From: Boesenbergia rotunda
Lineage: Eukaryota > Streptophyta > Magnoliopsida > Zingiberales > Zingiberaceae
Direction of reading: 5' to 3'
DNA length: 64,000 bases
NCBI GenBank assembly: GCA_024364735.1
Contig: JAGFNQ010000198.1
Span: 312,251-376,250, forward strand
Shown: in pieces, positions 11,646-21,493 of the stretch
Position numbering within the stretch: position 1 is the first letter of the stretch
Layout: every line of letters starts with the position of its first letter
Position numbers and translations under genes: made by a program
The notes under the pieces: model-generated
Databases searched by the model: none
Told to the model about the DNA's origin: nothing
What the model saw: the letters and a program-made list of their open reading frames with translations, nothing else

Positions 11646-11850
11646 GTCCCCACGGAATGGATTGATGATTAATATATGAATGTTACCACCAAGAGGTCTG
11701 GGGTTAAATCCTGGCAAAATCAATATGTTCATCCTCCCCACGCGCTAGCCATAGTATCCGAGCTAGTAACCTCCGTGATTTATCTCCTCAGTATTAACCC
11801 TGAGACGAATTAATAAGGACGTTGAAGATGAACGATTCGTCTTTCTTAAA
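11646..11850 (+). mobile_element. SINE-like element, copy 2 (better preserved B box)
   Basis: Homologous to the inverted copy at 11217-11405. It contains GGGGTTAAATCC, close to the Pol III B-box consensus GGTTCGANNCC, about 50 bases from its start. It ends near a pyrimidine/A-rich stretch after GACGAATTAATAAGGACG. The start is placed at the first base alignable between copies. Confidence 0.6.
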
Positions 11851-12280
11851 AAGGCCACTGAGAATAGCATTTGTTTCAGTTTAAAGGGCATTTAATTTGT
11901 TGATAAAAAATTTTTTGTAGCAAATTAATTAAATTGGAAAATATATTAATATAAAAACCGCTGTTACTGAAAATGTATGTAAAAGGAGAATTAGTAATGC
12001 ATAAGTATTGATTAAAAATATCAAATAATCAACTTGTGATTATATTTTAAATGAAAAAATTTAAATTATTTAGAGCAGGTTAATGCATAAAAGAAGTTAT
12101 GTTCTTATGAAAGACTTTCATTAATATTTAAACTTATAATCTATGCTTGTTTCTATAATAGTTCATAATATACAAATTAATTATATATAGAATTCAAGAT
12201 TTAATTATGATATGACATAAGGTATTTTCTCCTTAATAAATAATAAATTCGAAAACATTGACGATCAGAATTAACTTTCA
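11850..12280. other. AT-rich intergenic DNA, nothing recognised
   Basis: Very AT-rich sequence with no reading frame, repeat or regulatory motif that I can support. Confidence 0.5.
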
Positions 12281-12281
12281 C

Positions 12282-12460
12282 AGGCTTTATACCTTGTTAT
12301 AGCAAACGTGATCAGGCCAGTAGTACTATCGATAAGGATGAGGATAAGGATGGATTGTGCTCTGCTGTCAAGTTGATTGGCTCAAAGATGATCCTTGTTG
12401 CATACTCCGATCCTCCCTGCATCCTCGAGACCAGCAAACACACACCTCAAATCCATCAAG
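12282..12460 (-). pseudogene. Duplicated polygalacturonase exon fragment
   Basis: This is a diverged copy of the exon at 8551-8664 plus flanking intron to about 8705. The two share CACCTCAAATCCATCAA, the GATCCTCCCTGCATCCTCxAG splice-acceptor region, TGCTGTCAAGTTGAT and the donor-side TACCTTGTTA. Small indels, such as an extra GATAAGGATGAG stretch, break the frame. The intron part resumes after an inserted SINE fragment (TTCTCACTCAAATTCAAC before 12703) and again beyond the hAT element (CTTAATGAG after 16149). This was therefore one contiguous duplicated piece. It has no other exons and is non-functional. Confidence 0.85.
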
Positions 12461-12589
12461 GTGGTGGTACAGAGGATTCCTATACCAGCGTCTCCATTTT
12501 AAGATTAACATAAAAAAAATAAATCATAAAAATTACTAATTTAAATATTTTAATTTATATATGAAAAGACAGACATATTGACTTCGTCA

Positions 12590-12655
12590 AATTTTAACTC
12601 CCTCAGACTTCAATATGATAAAATTGATGCCCTAACCATTAATCCATCCTGTGAA
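12590..12655 (-). mobile_element. SINE-like fragment, copy 3
   Basis: The minus strand reads ACAGGATGGATTAATGGTTA then GGGC, matching the head of the SINE-like copies at 11217 and 11646 (GGAATGGA-TAATGATTA-GGGC). It interrupts the duplicated polygalacturonase intron between two AAATCCATCA stretches (about 12449 and 12661). Confidence 0.5.
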
Positions 12656-12702
12656 GACTCAAATCCATCAATAATAATCATTAATTCTCACTCAAATTCA
12701 AC

Positions 12703-15700
12703 CAGGGGCGTAGCCAAAATTTAAAATTATCTAGGGCTGACAGAATCGAGAACCTTGAGAGTTAAAGGATCAAGAATTATGAGTAAACAAGCAAAATTGA
12801 ATAATTGATCATCTTTAAGAATGAAAAATAAATAGATTTGCTGTTAAATATTGGATTTTTAAAGGGTTTAGTTGTAATTTTCTGGACTTAGTTGTAATTT
12901 TCTGGACTTGAAGGGCCTTTTTGTAAAAAAATGCCAAAAACTTATATAAAACCCTAAAAGCCCTAAGTTCTTCCCGATGCCTGATGAAACCACCCAAAAT
13001 CAGTTTTCTCCTGATTTCCTTCGGTTCTGCCCAACGCTGCAGCGAGCAAACGCCCGATGCTCCATCGCGCCGCATCTTCGCCAGTGCAGAGTTCTCCTTC
13101 GCGAGGTGGTTGCCTTGACCGACGGTGAGTTTCCTTCTCCCTCGCGATTGGAGTCCTAGCCGCGTTGTTCTCTTCTCCCTCTCTAACTCCCCGCCGCAAA
13201 CCCTAGGTGGTAGCTCTCTCTCTCCCTTGCGCAACAACCCAAGGCTCGCCGTTCCTCTCCACCGAGCAATCGAGAACCCCCAAAGACGAGCCAGTGATTA
13301 CTCTTCTCCCTCGAAAACCCACTGCTGCCGCAAGACCTAAAACGCTAAAGTTTCCTCCCCATAAGTTCAAGAGTGGGTTGGGTGTTTCCCCTGCTCATTT
13401 TTCTTCTTCTCCGTCAAGGTGCACAGTAGGCGGTTGAAGGTGAGTTGATTTATTTGTAATTTATCTTGCTGTTGGTTTAGATCTTGTGACTGATGGTTTT
13501 GGGAGCTTGATTCTGAAATTTGAAAGAATCTGAGATAAGTCTTAGTTTGTTCTGCTTCGGTTAGATTGGAGTTAGCCGTGAGTTTTGAAAGGGGTTTAAT
13601 TGTGGGTAATTAGGTAAGTTGATGAATTAATTATGGCTTAAATTTTCTTGGCTAATGTTTGTTTGATTAAAAGAGGGGTTAGCTTAATTAATGGATTAAT
13701 GAATATGGTTTAAGTGGAGTAGATCCCAACATGATACGGTAGGGGATTTTGAGATTTAAAGTAATAACTTAATATTTGATGAATTAGGCTAAGCAGGAAT
13801 CCGTTGTAAATTGTGAGTTATTTAAATAGAGGTTGTAATTAGATTTGTTCTAATTGTGTTTAGTATTTTGTTTAGATAATTTGCTAATTTTATAATTAGC
13901 TATACCTTATCATATATACAAGACCTTGACCTTGGATTCATTTCGGTTGATCGTGGATGGTCCTCGTTTAAGAAATTCTTCAATAAAAGGCGGGTATTTC
14001 TCCTTTGTACTCGAGTAGTTTCGTTTACCTTAAAGCATGTCTATCTTATGTTTAGTAGGTTGCTTGACCTTGTTCTTTGTCGTTTGTTATTTTAACATCG
14101 TCGTTGATACTTTTTCTTTGTTGATCTTCGAGTATTCCAAATTTGTATCCGTACAGTTCTCTATTGGTTTTCTGTTCTGTAAAGTGCCGTTTGTACTCGA
14201 GCACTTAGAAATTCATTAATCACAATTAGGTTTATTTGGCATTAGAAATACCCTACCTAGTAGTGTAGGTGCATAATCGTTGGTTTTCGATTTCTGGTTG
14301 CTGGTATTGATGCATCGTATACTCGTTGGATTTTATTGCATCGTTGTTCCTCCGGTTGTTCATGCATCGTATAGCATGCACCATACTTGCACGTTGCATA
14401 CTAACGACTGTTGGGCTTACATTTGGTTAAGCTATCGTTAGTCATATTGTTGCTCGATTCACTCAACCACTTATTGTCGTGGTAGTTGTTAGAGTGCGAG
14501 CATCTGTCCTGTTATGCCAAACAGTGACACCCTCACCGTTGTTTTCGAGGGATATTAGAGTCGTTGGTGGCTCACCCTCACCGTTGTTTTTCGAGGGATA
14601 TTGTAGCTGTTGATAGCTCCCCCGATGTACCGTGGTCTGGAGTGTGGACTCCTCAGCATCCTGTCCACTCAACCACATCTTCTGTGGTATTTGTTGTTGG
14701 AGTGGTACAGTTGTCACAGCTCTACCCACTCGGTCACACAGATGGGATGTGTTGACGGCTTGACTGGCGTCAGGGGTGACACATGTTATTGCATCATATG
14801 CATACGTATTTCTTTTATGCATTTGCTTGTGTTTGATGCACTTATATGAGCTATGGTTGTTGCACTTGATTGACATGCATGTATATGTAGGATTTATCGT
14901 TGTCGCGTTGTTTTTACCTGCTTAGTTGATATTCTATTTTATATCAGTTGTTATTCGATTTTATGTCTGATTGTTTTATATATGTTATGCATGTTTAGGA
15001 AATCTTATATTCCTTATGGACTGTACCCTGTTGGTTCTCTACTTATTGTACCTTTATTATGACATGCTTATTGTCTACTCATATACCCGCAGAGTCCACC
15101 CGGACTCACCACCGCTACCTCCTATTTTTGTTTCAGGTAGCAGGTAGATATTTTGCTTGGAGCCAGGAGATGATCCAGTTGCCAGCCCCTCAGTCTCTCA
15201 GTCCCACCGTGTCGGTTTGGGTTGGTTTGATTTAGAGTCTGATTTATTTCCGTAGTTATTTTTATTTATCGAGTATCGATTTAGTTTTGTCGTTACTACC
15301 GGTATGTAGATTTTCTTTATGTTAATGATGGCTGAGCCATCTATTATTTTGTTTTGATATAAACTGCGTGGATGTGTGTTTTATTTATTATTATGATGCC
15401 AGCCGCTTGTGGCTGAGCTAGTATTGGTGGAGAGTGTATGTACATTTGCCCCATATTGTCCGCCATACATGGGAGATGCTGCCTGATTTTCGAGGAAGCA
15501 TGAGCCTCTGGGGTCGTGACATTTGCTATCATATTAATATACGTTAACTAAAATTATGAGATATAACTTATATTTACATATTAGACATATGTCGCTCATT
15601 ACGTGAAAAAGCAGTGGCCACCTCACATGTGCCCACTCATAAAGTGATCGCACACGAAGCTGTTTCTAGTTGTCTCGGGAGGCCACGTTCATCTCGCGTG

Positions 15701-16141
15701 CAGTCACTTCGCTATCGGCCGCACACGAAGCAGTTTCTGATCGCCTGGCGAGTCAGTGTCCACCTCACGAGCGCCTCGTTGACCATCTCTCGAGTGGCCA
15801 ACGATGGTTGGCTCTTTGTCAGCGACGGAATTAATATATTAAAGTAAAATTAGAGACAAAGAAATAGTACTGCGGAGAGGAAAAGAGACCTTACTATTGA
15901 TAAATTCAGGGTAAAATATTAAACAAATTAGGATTAATATGTTTATTAATTTTTAAATATAATGATTTTTATAAAATTTATCATTTTAAATTGATATTTT
16001 ATTTTTAAAATTAATTATTTTTAATTTGATATTTTACCAATTAATAAATTTGTGATTGACTAAAAAATAAAAAAAATAACCATTTTTTTTAAAGGAGGTG
16101 GGGCTAGAGCCCACTCTAACCCAAGGGTAGCTCTGCCCCTG
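12703..16141. mobile_element. hAT-type DNA transposon (non-autonomous), carrying a solo LTR
   Basis: The termini are CAGGGGCGTAGCCA (left) and CAGGGGCAGAGCTA (right, reverse complement), an imperfect inverted repeat starting CAGGGG as in many hAT elements. An exact 8-bp duplication AATTCAAC flanks it at 12695-12702 and 16142-16149, the length expected for hAT. No transposase is present. After removing the solo LTR at 12842-15521 and one TTTGC copy, the element is only about 0.75 kb. It landed in the duplicated polygalacturonase intron. Confidence 0.85.
12842..15521 (+). mobile_element. Ty3/gypsy solo LTR, 2.68 kb
   Basis: It begins TGTTAAATATTGG and ends GGGGTCGTGACA, flanked by an exact 5-bp duplication TTTGC (12837-12841 and 15522-15526). 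It has no primer site or internal region, so it is a solo LTR left by LTR-LTR recombination. It is homologous, in the opposite orientation, to the LTR at 4770. A likely TATA box (CTTATATAAAACC) lies near 12940, followed by an AAACCCTA-type leader. Open frames within (for example at 12815-13440 and 14463-14876) follow no known protein and are treated as chance. Confidence 0.9.
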
Positions 16142-16149
16142 AATTCAAC

Positions 16150-16340
16150 CTTAATGAGATGTGCGACTTAAAGATACCCGACATATTTTATATCTCACAT
16201 TTCATGTGTATTATAAATATTTTTTGATTTAAAATTTTTTTACTTAATATTAAATCCAATCCCTAAAACTTATTGTAAAAGTCATATTAATATAATCAGA
16301 GTTTTAAAAATAAACAAGAAAAATCGACATAGGCGGTGAT
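16150..16340. other. Continuation of duplicated polygalacturonase flank, AT-rich
   Basis: After the hAT right target duplication the sequence resumes with CTTAATGAG, corresponding to CCTAATGAA in the intron at 8740, then becomes AT-rich DNA without recognisable features. Confidence 0.5.
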
Positions 16341-17096
16341 ATGGTGGTTATCCACGTGTCACCATGCATATTAAAAGGACATTACGTGGCTGGGGAAGTT
16401 TAGCATTGTTAAAACAAGGTATATTTTTGGTTGGTAATCATTTCCCAACCGGGATGTTCTCCCAATCAAGTATGTTTAGCCTGCCTTTGAGGATATGCTC
16501 CACTCGACCTAGATTTTTTCTAGGTCGGGAAGTCGGACAGACTCCAGGTAAGTTGGTTGGACTGAGAGGGAAGTTGAGTTCTCTCTATTTAGGATAGACA
16601 GACACTCCATGGGAGGAGTATATCGCTTGCCAACCGAGATATTAGGTGGCGGTCAGTCATTAAGACCATAATTAATACTTTTAATAGTATCGACTGTGTA
16701 TTAAATAACAGATGGGCAATGGCCAAGTGCTTTAATGGTATCATTTATTGCGTAATTACAAAGATAACGGTCAAATTAAATGCTAGAAGGACATGAGGAA
16801 CAGGAAAACACAGGATAAAAAGATAACGAAAGGACATAGTAAATGGTCTGGACTCTCTCATTCTCACAATATACTACTCCCCCCCCCCTTGATCCTAGAC
16901 TGACTTGAGCATCGAAGTGAGATTGTCGGAATACTTTTCTGCGCCCTCCTAATGTTCTTCAGAATTATTTTCTCAGGTCATCTTCCTCGCTCAGTGCACC
17001 TATCACTAGGTTACCGGCAGTCGCCATCTTCCCTATTAGCTTCTAGATCAGGTGACCTCTAATGCATTGGAGGCGTCCCGAATCGGGGCGCGGACA
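16341..17096 (+). mobile_element. Probable LTR fragment, family unknown
   Basis: The stretch has the texture of a plant gypsy LTR: a GACTGACTTGAGCATCGAAG-type block near 16898 that is common in such LTRs, a downstream GC-rich leader and an ...GCGCGGACA end at 17096. A clear start and target duplication could not be established, so the call is tentative. No coding sequence is seen. Confidence 0.35.
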
Positions 17097-17951
17097 GGTA
17101 TGGAACAAAACGTTCGCTACATAATATAGTGATATTACGTTGCGAATAGTACGTTGTGAACGGAGAACTTGTGATTAGATCACAATGACTAAGCATATTT
17201 ATGAGTAATTATGAATGTATTGAAGCATTCCCTAGTCAATAAATTGATGAGTTTGGACACCATTGATTTTGTGAGACTAGCATGGGTTATACTCCTTGGG
17301 TTGTCCAAGCAGTTGCTTTCCATTGACCGGAGACATTGGGATGTCGAGAATTAAACATGATATTAGTTATGGTAATTAGTTCATTGAAATCACTAGCTAT
17401 GAGATTTTATATGACTCTCTACATATATAGATATGCCAATGAAAATCTCATTACAGCTCATGTGTAAATTTCCTTAGACTTAGGTATTCAAGTCACCTTG
17501 ATTATGGAGACTTATACTTTAACATCTTAAGCAAACATCTCTTAGGAGGCATGAACCCGGGATGATTGGGTATAAGTCAAAGATCGGAAGGTATTTGAAT
17601 AGACAACTACACCACTCCTTGCAAAGGAGATGTATGTGTACCCTATGGTCAATTGTCAAGATTATTACTCGATGTTTTGGCCAAAGAATCGTATGTCAAG
17701 AGTACAGGGTTCTTAGACACATGTCTCAGTAATTTGAATCCGCAAGATGAGGAAGTATTATTTGGGATAGTTATGTCATAGTCAGCCTAGTGGAACTGAC
17801 ACATACACCATATTCTAAACCAAGTGGGCATAAGATGAGTTAGGTGCTTGGCCATAAACCTGGCTATATGATGCCCAAGTTCTATATGGAACTGACACAT
17901 AGACCCGGCTATATAGGCGCCCGAGTCAACTTGGGCGCTTGGTCATACAGG

Positions 17952-18921
17952 TGTTGGGGCAATCGGCCCTGAGATGATCTGGAGGATCATGATATTTTGA
18001 TGTGTGGACAATATGGTTAAGTTAGGATTTGTGTTGATCTCATATGTGTACATGAGTGTGCAGGTGTACAGGTACACATGGACTTGGTTGATGTCTTCAG
18101 GTGAAGGATGGCATGGAGGTAAGTTGAAGGCTTACGTGCGCATCTGAGGGACCGTTGGATAACAGGGATGATGAGCCAAGGGACGCGGACTTCAAGGCGT
18201 ACGTGAAGGGTGACATGGAGGCAAATTGGAGGTTTGCGTATGCATCCGAGGGACGAGGGCCGAAGATGAAGAAGGCGTGAAGGCAACAGTCGAGGCTGCT
18301 AGTGAAGAGTCAACTGGGCTGTGAGGATCTGAGTATGAGTGATTGTACTCAGGGGCTAAGCCGGGAGGGTTCGAGTGCGGAGTGAAATGTACTCGGAAGT
18401 GTAACCCTAGGCTTAGGACTCGGACCAGTCGACTGCCCTGGGGGCAGTCGACTGGTGCCAACTGGAGCAGCTGGCCAGATTCGAACGTTATGTGTAACGG
18501 TCAAATCTGAGTGGGACCAGGTGACTGCCATTTGGGCAGTCGACTGGTAGCGGCTGTTTCAGATTCGAGCCCTATTTAAAGGGGGCTCGTTTCCTACTAT
18601 CTTTCTTGACGAAACTCGCTTGGGTAAAGTGAGTTAGTAGTCTATTGTGATCAGAGAGCGTTCGAAATGTTGTGGCGAGGTTTCTCCACCCACAAGGAGC
18701 GACAGATCTAGCCGGAGGTTATCCGCGGGTTGATCCACCGACGGATTCTTGGATTAGTCACCCTACCGGAGTGGATACCAAGTAAATCAGGTTGTTAGCA
18801 TTGTTTTATTTCTTATTTACTTTGCATATTATTGTTTCCGCTGCGCTAACGACTTTGTAGAGATCAAAACGACCAAAAAGTGCTATTCCCCCCCCTCTAG
18901 CACACCGAAAACGATCCTTCA
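17952..18921 (+). repeat. 5' LTR of P1 (970 bp)
   Basis: It starts TGTTGGGGCAATCGGCCC and ends AACGATCCTTCA. It contains GTCGAC palindromes at about 18425-18545, the TATTTAAA box at 18573-18580 and the conserved ACCCACAAGGAGCGACAG block downstream. Confidence 0.93.
18573..18580 (+). promoter_or_regulatory. Putative TATA box of P1 5' LTR
   Basis: TATTTAAA lies just downstream of the palindromic CAGTCGACTG cluster; its position matches the other LTRs of the family. Confidence 0.5.
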
Positions 18922-18923
18922 GT

Positions 18924-18935
18924 TGGTATCAGAGC
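18924..18935 (+). other. Primer binding site of P1
   Basis: TGGTATCAGAGC is an exact complement of the plant initiator-Met tRNA 3' end and lies two bases after the LTR end. Confidence 0.95.
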
Positions 18936-18990
18936 AAGGACCTCTCTTGATTGGAATAACCGCCAAGGGAGCAAAGCAAAGCTAGAGGGA

Positions 18991-20445
18991 ATGATGGAGG
19001 ATAAGCTAGGGGATGATATAAACTCACCACCACAGTATAATCATAAGGATTTTGAGTATTGGAGAGCTAGGATGAAGATGTGGCTCGACATGGATTGGGA
19101 GTGTGTAATGGTGATAGAAGAACGATTTGAGATCCCTAAGGACAAGCATGGAAAGAAGCTCCGGCCTAGGTATTGGACCAAGGAGCAACAGGAACATGCA
19201 AGGGCCAATGAGAAGGTAATTAATATTTTGGTTAATATTGTGCCTACTAATATTTTGGGTGATGTAGGGAATTACAAAAATGCATATGAGTTATGGAAGA
19301 AATTGGAAAAGTGTCGTGAGAACCCTACACAAACTCAAGGAATAGAGGAGTCCGAAGAAATAAGCTCAAGTGTCCAAGAAGACCAAAGAGAAGGTGAATT
19401 ATCAAGTGAAGTGGAGACATTGAGTGAAAAAGGATCCACCTCATCCGAAGAAGAAGAAGAAGTATCACTATCAAGGATTGAGGGGAAGGAGAGACCCTCA
19501 TCCACACCAGACCAAGAAAAGGCTTCAAACTCCACCAAAGTCAAGTCAAAAGAGCATATTAAATGTTTTGGGTGCAATAAAAAGGGACACTACAAGAATA
19601 AGTGTCCACTAGGTAAAAAGGAGGTAATTCCTAAGCCCAAATCCATTCAGTTTAAATCTAATACTGGTTGTAGGAATGAGAAAGCTCAAAACAGAAGAGG
19701 TAGAATTCGATGCTTCACATGCGGGGAGCTTGGGCATTATCATACAAAATGTCCAAGAAGTGGAGAGCTCAAGAAGATGGAGCATCTTAGGAAATGGGAG
19801 AAAGAGGAAAGGAAGAAGAGCACTCATCAAGGAGGAGCCCCGAGGGTAAGGGAGGTAACCTCTAACTCTACTCATGCTTCAAATTCTTCCATGATTGCTC
19901 AAAATGGTTGCATAAATGATAGAATTGATAACAATTGCGTGCTCATGCATGTTTTTGGTTTTAAATATCATGATAGGAATAAAAACAATTTTGTATGCCA
20001 AAACACCAAAAATTCTATGATGCATGAAAAATCTAGGAACTCTAGGAATAAGGACCAAGGCATAAATTCTAAGAAAGGGAGGAATATGCCTAGAAAAATA
20101 GGGAGATCTAGAAATGATCAAATTAGGTCTAGTGATCCTAAGGTTAGGGAGTTAGAAAAGAAAAATCAAGTTTTAAGAGCAAAACTTGATCAATTTGAAA
20201 GAAACTTAGGTAGAGTCTTTCAAGGGTCCAAGGGATTGAACATGATATCGAAGGACCAAAGTCATAAGAGTGGTAGGTCGGGTTTAGGACACCATTCTAG
20301 GAGGTCTAATGTTGATAAAGTATCATATTCAAGGATGCCTTACAACTATGGTAGAGAAAAAAAGTCAAAAATGGCAAAGAAAAGCCATTTGAAGGAAAAG
20401 AAAAGAAATTGGCCAAGAAAAAGGTCTATAGAGTTAAGAGAGTAA
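18991..20445 (+). CDS. Copia-type gag protein of P1
   Basis: Structural protein forming the retrotransposon particle and packaging RNA. Residues about 15-115 match the copia-type gag fold (FEYWRARMKMWL, then IPKDKHGKKLRPRYW, then a YKNAYELWKKLEK stretch). An acidic/serine-rich linker follows, then two zinc knuckles, CFGCNKKGHYKNKC and CFTCGELGHYHTKC (both CX2CX4HX4C, intact). A basic C-terminal half contains a short coiled-coil-like segment (RELEKKNQVLRAKLDQFE). The ATG at 18991 lies 55 bases after the primer site. The frame closes at 484 codons, but homologous sequence (GQETPEEHRYGLAF) continues in another frame to about 20515, so a C-terminal frameshift has probably trimmed it relative to the copy at 51517. 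This is the best-preserved gag in the window and has no internal stops. Confidence 0.9.
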   Translation: MMEDKLGDDINSPPQYNHKDFEYWRARMKMWLDMDWECVMVIEERFEIPKDKHGKKLRPRYWTKEQQEHARANEKVINILVNIVPTNILGDVGNYKNAYELWKKLEKCRENPTQTQGIEESEEISSSVQEDQREGELSSEVETLSEKGSTSSEEEEEVSLSRIEGKERPSSTPDQEKASNSTKVKSKEHIKCFGCNKKGHYKNKCPLGKKEVIPKPKSIQFKSNTGCRNEKAQNRRGRIRCFTCGELGHYHTKCPRSGELKKMEHLRKWEKEERKKSTHQGGAPRVREVTSNSTHASNSSMIAQNGCINDRIDNNCVLMHVFGFKYHDRNKNNFVCQNTKNSMMHEKSRNSRNKDQGINSKKGRNMPRKIGRSRNDQIRSSDPKVRELEKKNQVLRAKLDQFERNLGRVFQGSKGLNMISKDQSHKSGRSGLGHHSRRSNVDKVSYSRMPYNYGREKKSKMAKKSHLKEKKRNWPRKRSIELRE

Positions 20446-21493
20446 TAGTGGAAGGACAAGAAACACCGGAGGAGCACCGGTATGGGCTTGCTTTTGTAGA
20501 AAAGTTACCTAGGGGATAACTAGGGCTAGGATCTCAAGGGAGAGCTCTAGAAGCCAAAGTGGGTTCCATGGTCAATGAATCTCAAGCGGTTTCCTCTAGG
20601 AGATTGAAAAGAATTATAGGGTGTGCCAAGAGGCTTAAGAGGCTAAGGTTAGCCTAGTCCTAGAGAATTAGCACATTAAGGAGAGGATTACAGAGAAAAA
20701 AGGTGAATTTAGGATTTTATCCAAGACAAATAGGTATGAATGCCTAAATACCATATAACTTGGTGCTATGAATGGATTATGGATGAGTATGGGAAGGAGC
20801 ACCAAGGTGAGGCCCAAATTAGAACTCTTGGGAAGGGTTTCATGATACCTTTTAGAGAAACTCGGAGTTTGTACAAATCTTGGGATTTGGGATGACTTTG
20901 ATTGAAATAATATTTTTTCCAAGTAAATATAGGGCCCACAAATGTCCCCACAAAAATTCAGAATTTTTGAGAATTTATGGAATTAGTTAGGCATTTCTGA
21001 AGTTCGGATTGGAAAGCTGAAAAACAGATACCAGTTGACTGCCCTCTGGCACTCGACTGCGAAAATCCATAGAATGTAATTACACTCTGGCCCAGTCGAC
21101 TGCCAAATCCTAGTCGACTGGGATGCGAGTTTTATAAAAGGAAAGGGCGCACCGGGGAGAAGCAAACCTCTAGGGGTTTGGCGATTTCCCGGCGATCTTC
21201 ACCTCTCTCACACTCCTCTTTCGATCTTAGCCCCTTTCAAACCCTAAAGACCCTCTCTAAGTCATCCCTCAACCTCGATCTACTTCTAAGGTTTGCTAAA
21301 ACCTCATCTTGTCAAGCCACACTCTCAAACTCAAGTCAACATGAGGAGAATGAAAAGGTATTACGTTTTAAGGTTTATTTTTCTTGGTTAAGCAATGATT
21401 TGGCACTAACATGGTATTTTTATGTGTATTTCTTGATGTTTTTCCTTTGGGGGGGGGTTGTCTTGGCATGCATGTGTATGTATGGGTTTTAGA
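20446..21493 (+). promoter_or_regulatory. Internal noncoding module with palindromes, TATA box and probable 5'-UTR intron
   Basis: After gag comes a conserved module found also in the copies at 26804, 34432 and 51517: a CTTGGGAT / TTTTCCAAGT block, a CCACAAA...AATTT...TTTGTGG-like hairpin region, then GTCGAC motifs (CAGTCGACTG-related, about 21030-21120). In this copy TATAAAAG follows at 21133-21140, then a CT-rich leader. A GT at about 21358 and a TTTTAG acceptor at about 21491 could bound a 5'-UTR intron just before the ATG at 21494. I infer an internal promoter for the downstream ORF; no transcript evidence is available here. Confidence 0.5.

Noticed and set aside
11680..11720. Possible tRNA gene because of the GGTTAAATCC box
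   Set aside because: No cloverleaf can be drawn; the motif fits a degenerate SINE head that recurs at 11217.
12815..13440. Several overlapping frames suggesting a small gene
   Set aside because: They lie in the leader of a gypsy solo LTR delimited by target duplications, on both strands, with no conserved domain.
16341..17096. Solo LTR with target duplication GGTAT
   Set aside because: The left flank reads GTGATA, not GGTAT; only a tentative LTR call is kept.
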